Positions 8,542 through 18,863 are shown, counted from the stretch's first letter. The stretch: 64,000 nt of DNA from Longitalea luteola (GCF_017356035.1 NZ_JAFIQX010000008.1:62001-126000); one strand, 5' to 3'. The notes: a model not told the origin generated them from the sequence alone. Numbers and translations: made by a program.

Positions 8542-9579
8542 CTACCATACGTTGCGTGGACAGGTGTCGCCGTACCGGTTACCTATTATAAATCCGATCA
8601 TTAATTCATGGGTACCCTTACTGTACGTTCGCAGATCGGTTTTAGTAAAATCATAGGCATACCCAACATTTACCGTGTTGGCCACATTGAGTCCAAGCAT
8701 AGCAGCATAACCATCGAACTGCCGGTAGCTTCCACCTGCCCATAACAGGTCACGGTACTGCAGCTTTACATTTATTTCAGCCTGATAATCATGCTTAAAA
8801 GCGCCGCTTACATATTTCACCATCACCGAAGGCAGGGCATTGATATCTTCATTCAGCAGGAACCGGTACCCGGCAGACAGGAACAGATGGGGCACCAGCT
8901 TTCCGGTTGTTTTGAAGGTGGCATCATCTACAAAAGCCAGCTTTTGAGGAACGAGCTGCTGGGCCGATAACCCAACAAAATAATCAGCCGAGTACAGCCA
9001 CAGTCCGGCAGAAAAATCGGGTTTTATTTTTCGCAATTCGCGGGCAACAGCACCGCCAACGGCTGGGTCGGCGGGGTCGGACCCAAAAAAGGCTTTCCCA
9101 TTTGTATTCAGTCCAACGGAGGTTATGCCGCCCGCAAAACCCGCGGCCAGGCTCGTCCGGGCCGTTATTCCCAAATGGTATGCATAACTTACCGTGGCCG
9201 TAAACCGGTTAAAATTGCCGGTTCTGTCGTTAATGATGCTCATGCCCACGCCATGATGAGGTTCAGCAGCATTGTACGATTCCCAATAAGAACTGCCCCT
9301 GGGGTTCTCGCCGGGGATCTCAAACGAAGTGGCCGTTGTTCTTGTATCGTTTTTTCCTAAAGGGGTGTGTACAGTCACATAGGCGGTACGTGGGGCACCG
9401 CTCATGCCGGTCCACTGATCCCTTGCACTGATCTTTATATCGGTATAATTCTCGATGCCGGTGAGGGCTGGATTGAGAATATAATTGTTGAGAATATACT
9501 GCGTATAATGCGCCCTTTGTTGGGCAGATGCAATATAGCAGCCATACATAACCGCCAGCAGCAACAATATCTTTTTCAT
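8542..9579 (-). CDS. PorP/SprF family T9SS outer-membrane protein
   Basis: A 345-residue outer-membrane protein with a signal peptide (to about residue 19, ending ASAQ) and the family opening QRAHYTQYILNNYILNPALTGIENY. The rest is a series of beta strands ending in a short C-terminal region (HELMIGF), as expected for a beta barrel. PorP/SprF proteins help type IX secretion cargo reach or stay attached to the cell surface. This gene lies 26 bp downstream of the 1971-residue T9SS cargo gene on the same strand. That cargo-plus-PorP pairing is common in Bacteroidota and suggests a dedicated anchor for this one cargo. Confidence 0.9.
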   Translation of the reverse strand: MKKILLLLAVMYGCYIASAQQRAHYTQYILNNYILNPALTGIENYTDIKISARDQWTGMSGAPRTAYVTVHTPLGKNDTRTTATSFEIPGENPRGSSYWESYNAAEPHHGVGMSIINDRTGNFNRFTATVSYAYHLGITARTSLAAGFAGGITSVGLNTNGKAFFGSDPADPAVGGAVARELRKIKPDFSAGLWLYSADYFVGLSAQQLVPQKLAFVDDATFKTTGKLVPHLFLSAGYRFLLNEDINALPSVMVKYVSGAFKHDYQAEINVKLQYRDLLWAGGSYRQFDGYAAMLGLNVANTVNVGYAYDFTKTDLRTYSKGTHELMIGFIIGNRYGDTCPRNVW

Positions 9580-9605
9580 GGTAAGGGTTATTTGGTTTGA
9601 ATGTT

Positions 9606-12600
9606 TTATCTGATGATGTCTATATAGCCGGTTACTGGTTTTTGACCGTTCTTCGGATCAATTATGTAATAGTAAGTTCCTACCGGCATATCCTTGCCAT
9701 TGACCTTACCATCCCAGGAAGTGAAATTGGTCCATTTAAATACCGCCTGACCGTACCGGTTATACAGCTGAACCACGTTGCCCGGATAGTTCTGGAGATT
9801 TTCAATAACCCACCTGTCATGAATACCGTCGCCATTGGGTGAGAAGATATTGGGAATGACAAGCGTCTGCTGCACAACCCTGCCTGCCAGGCGAACGGCA
9901 CATCCCTGCAGGTTGGTAACCAGTACGTCATAAGTACCCGTTGACTTTACCGTTATTGAAGCCGTAGTTTCACCGGTATTCCAGGCATAGGTATAACCGG
10001 CGCCTGCGGGAGCGGTCAATTCAACGCCATTGGCGATACCCGGCGTTGATATGCTGGCAGGACCTAAATGGGTTTGCGTTATAGCGCCTTCCGGAATGGG
10101 CAATACGTTTAGCTGTCCATTTACATAATGAAAACTGTAGTTAGCAGCAGCCCCGCCACCCGGCACCAGGTTATAATTGCCGGCCCGGTTATAACGCGGT
10201 AAGGTTACAACAGGCACTGTAGTAAGGGACGATGCATCGTCGCCGTTTTTAAATCCTGCGTAGCTTACCGGTACGGGGTTAATGACACCGTTTAAACATA
10301 CCGTTCTGTCGCCTGCGGTTACTGTTAAAATCGCCTTGTTGATAACCAGGTTATCATGCATATACACCAATTGGTAATTGCTGTTTAATGCCAGCGAATG
10401 TTGATTGATAGCATAACTGCCTGCATTTTCTCCGGGCGTTCTGCCCAATGCACCGGTGAATACATCTGTTCCCACAAGGGCCGGTGAATAGGTATAGGTC
10501 AAAGCCGGATCTGCATCGCCATAGGTCTTTGTTTTGGCTTCCGCTGTTACATGGATCGTTTTGTGTGTAATGGTAAGGCTGTTGCCTGTATAAACAAGAT
10601 TATAATTACTGCTCAAAACCAACGTACCCTGGTTAATGGTATATACGCCCACATGTTCTCCTGCCGTGCGTTCCAGCGAACCGGTGAAACCATCGGTTCC
10701 CACCAGGGCCGGTGAATAGGTATAAGTCAATGCCGGGTCTGCATCGCCATAGGTCTTTGTTTTGGCCTCGGCGGACACCGTGATCGCTTTTGGCGTAATG
10801 GTTAAATTATTGCTATTATACGTGATCGTGTAATTGCTGCTCAATGCCAGCGTACCCTGATCAATCGAATATACACCTGCATCCTCCCCCGGAGTGCGTA
10901 CAATAGAACCGGTAAACAGGTCTGTTCCAACCAATGCCGGTGAATAGCTATAGGTCAATGCCGGATCTGCATCGCCATATATTTTTGACTGGCCATCAGC
11001 GGTCACCGTGATCGCTTTTGGCGTAATGGTTAAATTATTGCTATTATACGTGATCGTATAATTGCTGTTCAATGCCAGCGTGCCCTGGTCAATGGTATAG
11101 GCGCCCACATCTTCTCCTGCCGTACGCACGAGGCTACCGGTAAAAACATCTGTTCCAACCAGCCCCGGCGTATAGGTATATGTCAGTGCCGGATCTGCAT
11201 CGCCATATACTTTGGTTTTAGCATCGGTGTTTACGGTGATGCTTTTACGTGTAATGGATAAATTACTGCTTACAAAAGTTATGGCATAGTTGCTATTCAG
11301 TGCAAGCGTTCCAAGCGTGATGGCATATGTGCCCACATCTTCACCGGGAACTCTGCCTATGGCGCCTGTAAAAACATCCGGCGGTGATGGAGTAACAGCG
11401 TAATTAAAGGCAGGATCGGCACTTCCGTACACCTTGGTTTGTGGAAATGCAGTTATTGTAACAACAAGTGGCGTAATCTCTCCTACAGGCCCGCTGATGT
11501 TGGTCGTATTGGTAATCGTATAATTAGTAGCCGTAGTTCCTGTTAAACTGATGTTTGCCAGGGGAATGGCAACCGTTTTACCAGTGCCCACATCTCGTGT
11601 ATCATACGACGCAGCCGTACTGCTTACACTGATCGCCACATCATCGGCTCCCACCACATCGCCCACGGCAAACTGCAGGTTGGCGGCGCTGATGACAGCA
11701 TTGTTATTGCCATCATACACTTTCGTAACCGGTGTTGTTGTAAAACCAATCGTTACCGGTTTTGGATTTACGGTAAGGGTTACCATAACATCGGGCGTTC
11801 CATTAATGGTATGTGCAGTGATCGTTGTTGTTCCTGCTTTAATTACATGCAGGTTATTACCCACCATGGAAGCGATCGTATTATCGGCTATGGTAATTGT
11901 TACCGGCAGCCCCGGGCAGTTGACCAAATTGGGCACTGCTGCGTCAGGATCACCATACGTTTTTACAATATTGGTGAAACTGATGGGCGTAGGAGGCGTT
12001 TGCAGTTCATAGGCGCCCATGTCTACTGTTGTATTGAAAATACGGGCATTACCGGCCATATCGGTGGTAATAGCGCCTGGCACTAACGCATTATTACCCA
12101 TATTGACGGCCGGACTGCAGGGTGTTAATTGCAGACCATCATCTGCCGTAAACCAGACGCCATCCGCGCCTGCCGGATTTGCTGCATTTACGAACTGCGG
12201 ATCCAGATCGAGGTTAGGCAATGCCGCGGCGCTTCCTTTAACCAGCGAATAAGTACTGTTGTAAGTACCCTGGATCTGCCTCATGGTATTACCCCAGGCA
12301 ATACTGTTATTGAAATTCAAGGTGGCGCCAGCCATAACGCGGATGCCATGGCTGATCTGCGTGGAATTGCTTTGCGTTAAATTACCGTAGAGAGTAACAT
12401 TGTTACAATTGACTGTGCCGGCATAAATAGCAATTGCACCTCCCCCATCACCGCCCGAACCGCTCGTCCTGTTGTTAACCAGTACGGCATTGTCCAGGTT
12501 AATGGTTCCACCGCTTCCCCCGTTCATCAAGGCACCGCCGGGCGCATTTACAGCAACATTGTTTTCAAAAACACTGTAATTAACTGATAAGATCGAACCA

Positions 12601-15521
12601 TGATCATTTAAGACAACGCCACCCCCGGCTGAAGCGCTGTTGGCAGAAAAACTACATTTTGTAAAGGTTAAACGGGCGGCAGTCCTGTTATACATAACGC
12701 CACCGTACCCAGCCTTATTTCCGCTGAATTGGCAATTGATGAATTGCGGCGCGGAAACGTTTTCCTGGGTAAACAGCACGCCGCCCGCGACATTTGCGGT
12801 ATTATCAATAAAAGTGCAACCGGTAACATAGGGACTGGCCGCGTGGTCGTTGGCCATCGCGCCACCTAATTGATAGGTCCGGTTATTCCTGAAGATACAG
12901 TTCTGGATGAAGGGTGAAGCAAATACAAGCTCCAATCCGCCGGCAAGTATTTTAGCCGTGCCATGTGAAAAGGTAAGGTTGCGTAAAGCTGTCTTTTGAC
13001 CATTTGCATTCTGCCTTATATACATCCCGGCGCCATGTCCGCGATAACACGGTTGCGCACCGTAAAGAACATCCACAGTGCCGTCAGCATTTCCTTTGGT
13101 CAGTGTAAAACCATCAATGACCAGACTATCGGCCGCTGCAGGAATGTCTACGATCACCATTACGTGGTAGCTGTTATCAAGTGTGTCGTTCAATGCGCCG
13201 ATGTCGCCGCTCAGGATAGAAGGATTGGCTGTAATATCGCGTGTACCACCCCCATTGGGATAACCGCCAAATAATTTCAATTTACCCCGCGATATCAAAA
13301 AGCTGCTGTCTCTGTTAGTGCCGTTCTGTGCACCGGTAGGATAATACGTTCCTTTAGCCACCAGAATGCTTTCTACATTATTACTTTGCCGGGCTATTTG
13401 CAAGGCGAGTGACAGCGTCTTTAAAGCGTTGGGCCAGGCATCGCCGCAATTGGCATCATTGCCGTTCAGTGCATCTACATACAACACATTGTTTACCGGA
13501 TTCACTGTTACGGTATAGGTTAAAGCGCTTCCGGTGCAACCGTTGGCTGTGGGTGTGATGGTATAAACAGCCGTACCAGGCGTGGTACCGGCGTTGGTGA
13601 GCGTTTGAGCAATGGAAGTACCCGTACCGGCCGAAGCGCCGGTAACGCCCGTTTGCACCACCGTCCAACTGTACGTTGTTCCCACAACAGAGGATGAGGG
13701 AACTATATTTGTTGTAGCGCCGTTGCATATGGTTGTACCGGTTGAACCCAATGTAGCTACTGGTAATGGGTTAACCGTGAATGGGAAGCTTGTTCGCACC
13801 GCTGTTCCGCAGGCGTCTGTCGCATTTGCATATATTCTATGGTAGCCAGGCGCCAGGGCAGCGCCGGTAGTTATGCTATTGCCTGTACCCAGAGAAGGCG
13901 TACCAGCAGCATTTAAACTCCAGTTTATGGCACCGAAAGGTGCAACGCCATTGGCGGTAGAAGAAGAGAAAGTAATATTCTGTCCGGCACATGAAGTAAA
14001 TGCAGATGCGGTAATCGTTGCCAGTTCTGCAGTACGGCCCTCGATCTCGATCGCCAGCGGGTTAAACATCCCAATACAGGTATTGTCACAGCCAGCAGGT
14101 CCAACACAGCCTCTGTATAATTGAAAAACGAAATTAACTGGTGTAGGCAAACAGGATGGCGCCGGCATACAGGGTAAAACAGTGGGTAGGTTTAACCAAC
14201 CACCAAACATACCCGGGCCGGTGGCGCTCGCCGGGATCACATATAGCACTCCTGGACTTGGAACGTGGCAGGTGCCGCTGTAAATATGGAAAGCGAAATT
14301 TTCCCGGCCACAGGGTGCAGCGGCTACCACAGATACATTTGCTCTTACATTCGTAATAGTGGCTGCCGGCGGTGGGGTAACCGATATTGTGTAATCGCAG
14401 GAACTGGCGTAACCGCAACTGGCATTGAACATGGTACCAACCAATGACTGGTTCATTGAATTAGAACTTTGAACCAGGGGATCTATGATCACATCACCGG
14501 TAGCCAGATTATTGATAATATAATCGGCAGGCACAGCCAAACCCAGTTTGTTGCCTGAGATCTGGTAAGAAAAATTGGTAACAAACGACGGATTCTTTTT
14601 AGCATAACCGAATGCAGGCGCGATTTTTATTGCAGCCGTTTCGCCCGCCACATCTGCATATACTGCTTCTGCCCTGTTCCTGTCATTTTCGTGGTCTTCG
14701 AAATACAGTCCTTTACCGTGCAGCCCTTTAAAGGAGTCTTCAAAATACAATTCCTGGTATTGAGCAAATTTGAATTCGTGAATGATAAAGCTGGTTTTCA
14801 CACCACCCCTGCTGACGCGCATTTCAGCATCGATGCCGGGGAAAATATTCAGGATGCGAATGCCATCGGCGCCGATCGTGTAATTGCTCCAGTTGGCCTC
14901 AGCCAGTTTTGTTTTATCATTCCCATTAACGCCGTACAGGGTCCAGTCGTTGAACTGTACCCTGGCACTGTTGATTTGAAGATATGTTTTATGATCTTTA
15001 ACGTGAATGCCCACGGGATTCCACTGGTCGGTGGCTTCATATATATTATTGCCCACCGGCTTTAATTGCGCATCGATAGGTATCCACTCGCCATTTCGTT
15101 GGAAATTGATAGGATATAATCCTTTTACCAGGTTGAACACAGATGGTTCAGCCGGGTTTACATAATAACTTTCATAAGCGTTGCGTTTGTTTATCACTTC
15201 TACAAATGTCACACTGTCTTTTCCAACGGTCTTGAAACGTGCTGCCCCGATAGCATACGATTTGCCGGGATTTACTTTCTCCCACAGCTCCCTATCGATT
15301 GTTTGCAACGAAGGAAAACCAGTATAATCCGGTTCAAGCATTTTTCCTTCCCAGGATCTTATAGTTGCGCCAGGTATTGTTTCCTGGTACTGTGCTGCAG
15401 CAGGCTGGTACAGATGTGTCACCATTACCAGCAACGCATACCTGATATAAACAGGCGCACGAAAGACAAGATGGGTGTTTTTCAGTAATTGAAGGATGAA
15501 CAAGCGCAGTTTTGGGTTCAT
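9606..15521 (-). CDS. Giant T9SS surface protein with beta-helix, MBG repeats and gliding-type C-terminal domain
   Basis: A 1971-residue exported protein. Starting from the ATG at 15521 it has a signal peptide with a long N-region, then an N-terminal region of about 350 residues without a family I can name. PKD/Ig-like segments follow (about 510-680). A parallel beta-helix with choice-of-anchor Q-like features (VLYVDALNGNDANCG, then repeated NC.F..N) covers about 682-1170. At least six MBG-type repeats (K.YGDADPAL.Y.Y.P.LVGTD.F.G) cover about 1260-1730. The last 85 residues are a gliding motility-associated C-terminal domain (IPNIFSPNGDGIHDRWVIEN), the type B T9SS signal. It is probably a surface adhesin or polysaccharide-binding protein; no catalytic domain is recognisable. 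The start is uncertain by three codons because a TTG lies in frame at 15530. Confidence 0.9.
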   Translation of the reverse strand: MNPKLRLFILQLLKNTHLVFRAPVYIRYALLVMVTHLYQPAAAQYQETIPGATIRSWEGKMLEPDYTGFPSLQTIDRELWEKVNPGKSYAIGAARFKTVGKDSVTFVEVINKRNAYESYYVNPAEPSVFNLVKGLYPINFQRNGEWIPIDAQLKPVGNNIYEATDQWNPVGIHVKDHKTYLQINSARVQFNDWTLYGVNGNDKTKLAEANWSNYTIGADGIRILNIFPGIDAEMRVSRGGVKTSFIIHEFKFAQYQELYFEDSFKGLHGKGLYFEDHENDRNRAEAVYADVAGETAAIKIAPAFGYAKKNPSFVTNFSYQISGNKLGLAVPADYIINNLATGDVIIDPLVQSSNSMNQSLVGTMFNASCGYASSCDYTISVTPPPAATITNVRANVSVVAAAPCGRENFAFHIYSGTCHVPSPGVLYVIPASATGPGMFGGWLNLPTVLPCMPAPSCLPTPVNFVFQLYRGCVGPAGCDNTCIGMFNPLAIEIEGRTAELATITASAFTSCAGQNITFSSSTANGVAPFGAINWSLNAAGTPSLGTGNSITTGAALAPGYHRIYANATDACGTAVRTSFPFTVNPLPVATLGSTGTTICNGATTNIVPSSSVVGTTYSWTVVQTGVTGASAGTGTSIAQTLTNAGTTPGTAVYTITPTANGCTGSALTYTVTVNPVNNVLYVDALNGNDANCGDAWPNALKTLSLALQIARQSNNVESILVAKGTYYPTGAQNGTNRDSSFLISRGKLKLFGGYPNGGGTRDITANPSILSGDIGALNDTLDNSYHVMVIVDIPAAADSLVIDGFTLTKGNADGTVDVLYGAQPCYRGHGAGMYIRQNANGQKTALRNLTFSHGTAKILAGGLELVFASPFIQNCIFRNNRTYQLGGAMANDHAASPYVTGCTFIDNTANVAGGVLFTQENVSAPQFINCQFSGNKAGYGGVMYNRTAARLTFTKCSFSANSASAGGGVVLNDHGSILSVNYSVFENNVAVNAPGGALMNGGSGGTINLDNAVLVNNRTSGSGGDGGGAIAIYAGTVNCNNVTLYGNLTQSNSTQISHGIRVMAGATLNFNNSIAWGNTMRQIQGTYNSTYSLVKGSAAALPNLDLDPQFVNAANPAGADGVWFTADDGLQLTPCSPAVNMGNNALVPGAITTDMAGNARIFNTTVDMGAYELQTPPTPISFTNIVKTYGDPDAAVPNLVNCPGLPVTITIADNTIASMVGNNLHVIKAGTTTITAHTINGTPDVMVTLTVNPKPVTIGFTTTPVTKVYDGNNNAVISAANLQFAVGDVVGADDVAISVSSTAASYDTRDVGTGKTVAIPLANISLTGTTATNYTITNTTNISGPVGEITPLVVTITAFPQTKVYGSADPAFNYAVTPSPPDVFTGAIGRVPGEDVGTYAITLGTLALNSNYAITFVSSNLSITRKSITVNTDAKTKVYGDADPALTYTYTPGLVGTDVFTGSLVRTAGEDVGAYTIDQGTLALNSNYTITYNSNNLTITPKAITVTADGQSKIYGDADPALTYSYSPALVGTDLFTGSIVRTPGEDAGVYSIDQGTLALSSNYTITYNSNNLTITPKAITVSAEAKTKTYGDADPALTYTYSPALVGTDGFTGSLERTAGEHVGVYTINQGTLVLSSNYNLVYTGNSLTITHKTIHVTAEAKTKTYGDADPALTYTYSPALVGTDVFTGALGRTPGENAGSYAINQHSLALNSNYQLVYMHDNLVINKAILTVTAGDRTVCLNGVINPVPVSYAGFKNGDDASSLTTVPVVTLPRYNRAGNYNLVPGGGAAANYSFHYVNGQLNVLPIPEGAITQTHLGPASISTPGIANGVELTAPAGAGYTYAWNTGETTASITVKSTGTYDVLVTNLQGCAVRLAGRVVQQTLVIPNIFSPNGDGIHDRWVIENLQNYPGNVVQLYNRYGQAVFKWTNFTSWDGKVNGKDMPVGTYYYIIDPKNGQKPVTGYIDIIR
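10500..11230 (-). repeat. DNA-level tandem repeats encoding MBG domains
   Basis: Within the surface-protein gene, units of roughly 220-240 bp repeat with near-identical stretches. For example, GCATCGCCATAGGTCTTTG recurs near 10521 and 10741, and longer shared blocks occur near 10790 and 11025. The similarity at DNA level implies recent duplication or gene conversion of the MBG module. Confidence 0.75.
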
Positions 15522-15927
15522 GATATTCAAGGGGGTTGGGTTGTAAGTGAAACAAAAAAATATCCCGGGTTTGAATAAAGCTTCAAACCTGCATCACCAA
15601 TGTTATTGCATCAATAAAGCTATAGCATGATTACAGGCGTATCCGGGTTTGCATTAAACACTCACTTTATTGGTGGAATCGTGTGCAAGGGGCGTATATA
15701 TTTTTATCTGCCTGGCGGTATAAATGCGCTGAAAGGATGTTTCAATTGTAAAAAATGATGCATATAGGGCGTTTAGGGGTAAAAAATAGAGTTACAGCTT
15801 TCATGAGCTGCACTCATTAAACAGCGCTAAAGTACAACCGGGTCATTGTTTATACAAGAGATTGTATGTGAACAGCAGGAATTTGTATGTGAAAGAATGA
15901 GAATAATGGCGCTTTTGTTGCTGTTTA
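15522..15927. other. Gap of about 400 bp upstream of the surface-protein gene
   Basis: No credible gene. It must contain the promoter of the surface-protein gene, but I find no clean TAnnTTTG element. The notable feature is a direct repeat TTGTATGTGAA at 15862-15872 and 15883-15893, 21 bp apart. A small inverted repeat (CAGCTTTCATGAGCTG) lies near 15797-15812. Confidence 0.45.
15862..15893. promoter_or_regulatory. Direct repeat TTGTATGTGAA spaced by two helical turns
   Basis: Two identical 11-bp words start exactly 21 bp apart, which places them on the same face of the DNA. This arrangement is typical of regulators that bind direct repeats, such as LytTR-domain proteins. It lies about 340 bp upstream of the surface-protein gene and 65 bp from the 5' direction of no other annotated start. 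Confidence 0.3.
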
Positions 15928-16770
15928 TTAAAAAGCTACCGCGGTTTGCGGCGCAGGCAGTTGCAGTTCATTCAGTTTAGTACCAGGATTTAAAATATAA
16001 GTAGCAATAGTATTATCGCTCAACACTTCAACCATTCTAAAACCTTTATACGTTGTTCCCCAACTGCCGCCGATATGCGAGTCGAACAGGAAAGGAATAC
16101 CTTCTGTTTCTTTCATATCATCCTGGTCATGGTCATGGCCGTTGAAGACAGCCCGCACATTTTTATAATCTTTCAACAGGTTGATAAACTCCGGACACGG
16201 ATTGGCATTGTCTGTCCATTTTACCGGGGTTATGTGAATGGCTACAAATACATTCGGCGCCTTCTTATATTTTTCCAGCTGCGTACGCATCCAGTCGAGG
16301 TCCGGACAAATATACTCTCCCTTTTCATTAGCCGTGGTGGCGAGCAGGAACACCTGTTTATCTACCTCAAAAGAATGATTCACCGGCATGTTCCAGGTTT
16401 TCTGCCACACGTCTGCACTCACCATATCATGATTGCCCTGCGTAACGTAATAAGGCATTTTCAATTGGTCGAGCTGTTGTTTGGCCAATGGCAACATAGC
16501 CGGATCATTATGAATGATATCGCCGTTGATGATGCAGGCTTTCAGTCTGCTTTTTGTATGTTGTCTGTTGATGTGCTGAATGATATTGGCATAATCATTT
16601 TCCCAGCTGGTTTTGGGTTGGCCAAAATGTCCGTCACTCGCCACCGCAAACCGAAACTTTACCTTATTCCCTGCGTCTGCCAGTGATAGCGCAGAACGAT
16701 ACAATAACCTGCCATTGGTGAGCAAGAGCAATACAGGCGTTGAGTTTTTAAGGAAAGAACGGCGATCCAT
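15928..16770 (-). CDS. Calcineurin-like metallophosphoesterase, exported
   Basis: A 280-residue enzyme with the metallophosphatase motif series: SDGHFG at about 45, INGDIIHND at about 84, QGNHD at about 115, and a C-terminal GHDHD at about 214. These supply the two-metal site ligands. The N-terminus (MDRRSFLKNSTPVLLLL) carries an RR followed by a hydrophobic stretch, a possible Tat signal, so the enzyme probably acts in the periplasm. The substrate (phosphodiester, phosphomonoester or nucleotide) cannot be told. It lies 81 bp downstream in the genome from the 3' end side of nothing on its strand except the glutaminase-family gene, whose stop is at 16851 on the same strand, so the two may be co-transcribed. 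Confidence 0.85.
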   Translation of the reverse strand: MDRRSFLKNSTPVLLLLTNGRLLYRSALSLADAGNKVKFRFAVASDGHFGQPKTSWENDYANIIQHINRQHTKSRLKACIINGDIIHNDPAMLPLAKQQLDQLKMPYYVTQGNHDMVSADVWQKTWNMPVNHSFEVDKQVFLLATTANEKGEYICPDLDWMRTQLEKYKKAPNVFVAIHITPVKWTDNANPCPEFINLLKDYKNVRAVFNGHDHDQDDMKETEGIPFLFDSHIGGSWGTTYKGFRMVEVLSDNTIATYILNPGTKLNELQLPAPQTAVAF

Positions 16771-16820
16771 AGAATTGCACTGTTTGAGATTTTAGATAAT
16801 CAATCGTAGTTTATGTTCGA

Positions 16821-16860
16821 ATTCACCATTCACCATTGACCATTGACCATTCACCACTTC
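16821..16860. repeat. Heptad repeat (ACCATTG/ACCATTC)
   Basis: About five 7-bp units alternating between CACCATT and GACCATT fill the gap after the glutaminase-family gene and run into its last codons. Confidence 0.75.
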
Positions 16861-18863
16861 CCCTCCAGCATCTTCATAAAATATCCGCCCACCACACTTC
16901 TTGCCTGAAATCCCACTTGCTTTCCATCGGTGGTTTCATGCCAGTCGCTCAGGGGTACCCTCGTTGGTGTTGCTGTAAGATACGTATAAACCGGGTTTAT
17001 CAGTGCAGCAAAATCGGCCGGTTTATTAGCCAGGGTGGCCGTCCAGAGGATCCAGTCAGATTTGGTATAGGTCTTCCGGCTGTCGAGCGGCAACCCATAG
17101 GTATTTTGTCTTGTAAGATAATACCTGATCTCTTTTTCATACACTTCAGGCGGGAACAGCTGCAGCCCCAGGATCTTATCCCAGGCCAGGTTGTATTTCT
17201 GGCTCCAGGTATTCTTGTCGGAAAAGGTCAGGGCATAATGATCGCCATCATTGGCCAGTTCCATCCATTTTTTAACCATGTCCCTGGCCATGGCCCGGTA
17301 TCTGGCGGCAGTATCTTTTTCCTGCAGTTTATCGGCCAGCATTGCATAACAGCCGATCCCCACAATGGCTTTTACCGATAAATTGGCGTTCCGCGCCAGG
17401 TGTCCTGCAAAATCATCGGTGCACAACTGGTTGGCAGGATCAAAGCCTTCGCGGCTCAAATACTGCGCCCAGGTGCTAAGCGCTTTCCAGTGCTTCTTGG
17501 CGTAATCAGCGTTGCCCTCCGCTTTGGCAATGGCAGCCGTCAGAATGATCATATTGCCTGATTCTTCCACCGGCATATCTTCGCCATAGGTTTGTCCGTT
17601 CGCCAGTGGATACGTTCCCAGGTCATGCGCCGCAAACGGTTTGGTAAAGCGGCCGCTTTCGGTATAATAAAAAATACCATTCAGCATACCTTTCAGCAAG
17701 GCAGGGTTATACAGCAGGAACAACGGCGCTGAAGGATAGGTGACATCTACGGTATTGACAGAACCATTACTATAATTTTCTTTCGAAAGGAATAACAACT
17801 CACCCTGAGGGTCTTTAACGATCTTATGCGCGGCAATACACTGGCGGTAGGCGGCCACACAGAGCTGCGCATATTTTTCGCCCCCTGCTTTTTTCGTATC
17901 ATTATATAATTGCTGGTCAAAGTCGATACATTGCTTTACCACTTTTTTATAATCGCCTGCAGCCTGTGCCAGTTCCTTTTCAATAGTGCGTCCTTCCGCT
18001 TTCCATACCGGCGGCAGGTTCTGGTTAAAATATTGAATGGAATACAGGTCGTCGTAGCCGAGCATGATGAATTTCTCCTGGGGTGTTGCATTTACTTTCG
18101 TGAACGGAAGATCTGTTCGCAATGCAAGGCTTTTACCGGTGAGGGAATCGGGCCCCTGCACAGCAACGGGTACATCATTCACATTACCGGCTATCTGTTG
18201 CACTGCGTCTTTGGGGGCAGCCACATATAAATACCCCCAATCGATCCGCAGATCATCGCCTTTCTTTTTCAAAACCGGTTGTTCTACGGAACCGGCTTTT
18301 AATACGTTCAACACCTGCCCACCGGCGCTGGCAACGTATTTCTGTACGGCCACTTCCTGTTCAGGTTTATTGATGCATACGTTGGTGGATATGTTCAGTG
18401 TTACCCGCACCTCATGTGTTTTACCATCGTTCGATGTAAGGATCGCTGTTATATAGGAAACAGGCCGGGTCAATACCGTCCAATTATTTAATAATAAGGG
18501 AGAAGTAAATTGCAGTTGAAGGTTTACCGGACCACAAGTAAAGCGGTAGATGGTGCGGGTGGCAGTAACAGTTACCTCCTGCTGATTTGCAACGGCCAGG
18601 TTATTTGCACCTGATGTTTTCTTTTCTTTATCAGCAGGTCCCATAAAACGGTAGGAGGCTCCATCAACCTGCACCCAGCCGGTGATGGATTGTTCAGCCC
18701 CGGTCCAGTGCCGGGAGGCACCCGCAGTAAGGTCATCGGTAAAAGACCAGATACTGAAATAAGGGTCGTGGGTAATTAAGGGATATGCAGGCGCTTTTTT
18801 TAACTGGGCTGAAATTACAAGAGAAAAAAGCAGGAAAAGAGGCAGTAAAATGGTATTTTTCAT
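16851..18863 (-). CDS. GtaA-like glutaminase-family protein (DUF4965/DUF5127/DUF1793)
   Basis: A 670-residue exported protein with a signal peptide to about residue 20 (LVISAQ). The domain order is DUF4964-like N-terminus (APAYPLITHDPYFSIWSFTDDLTAG...HWTGAEQSITGW), DUF5127-like sandwich, DUF4965 and a C-terminal six-hairpin-like DUF1793 region (SRKTYTKSDWILWTATLA). This architecture is that of fungal glutaminase GtaA and its bacterial relatives, annotated as periplasmic glutaminases. In Bacteroidota many lie near glycosidases, so a glycoside-related role is also possible. The ATG at 18863 is used; an in-frame TTG two codons upstream is less likely. Confidence 0.85.
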   Translation of the reverse strand: MKNTILLPLFLLFSLVISAQLKKAPAYPLITHDPYFSIWSFTDDLTAGASRHWTGAEQSITGWVQVDGASYRFMGPADKEKKTSGANNLAVANQQEVTVTATRTIYRFTCGPVNLQLQFTSPLLLNNWTVLTRPVSYITAILTSNDGKTHEVRVTLNISTNVCINKPEQEVAVQKYVASAGGQVLNVLKAGSVEQPVLKKKGDDLRIDWGYLYVAAPKDAVQQIAGNVNDVPVAVQGPDSLTGKSLALRTDLPFTKVNATPQEKFIMLGYDDLYSIQYFNQNLPPVWKAEGRTIEKELAQAAGDYKKVVKQCIDFDQQLYNDTKKAGGEKYAQLCVAAYRQCIAAHKIVKDPQGELLFLSKENYSNGSVNTVDVTYPSAPLFLLYNPALLKGMLNGIFYYTESGRFTKPFAAHDLGTYPLANGQTYGEDMPVEESGNMIILTAAIAKAEGNADYAKKHWKALSTWAQYLSREGFDPANQLCTDDFAGHLARNANLSVKAIVGIGCYAMLADKLQEKDTAARYRAMARDMVKKWMELANDGDHYALTFSDKNTWSQKYNLAWDKILGLQLFPPEVYEKEIRYYLTRQNTYGLPLDSRKTYTKSDWILWTATLANKPADFAALINPVYTYLTATPTRVPLSDWHETTDGKQVGFQARSVVGGYFMKMLEGKW

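Noticed and set aside
11551-12012. 153-codon plus-strand frame with a hydrophobic look
   Set aside because: It lies antisense inside the surface-protein gene, where repeated Thr/Val codons produce apparent hydrophobic peptides in reverse.
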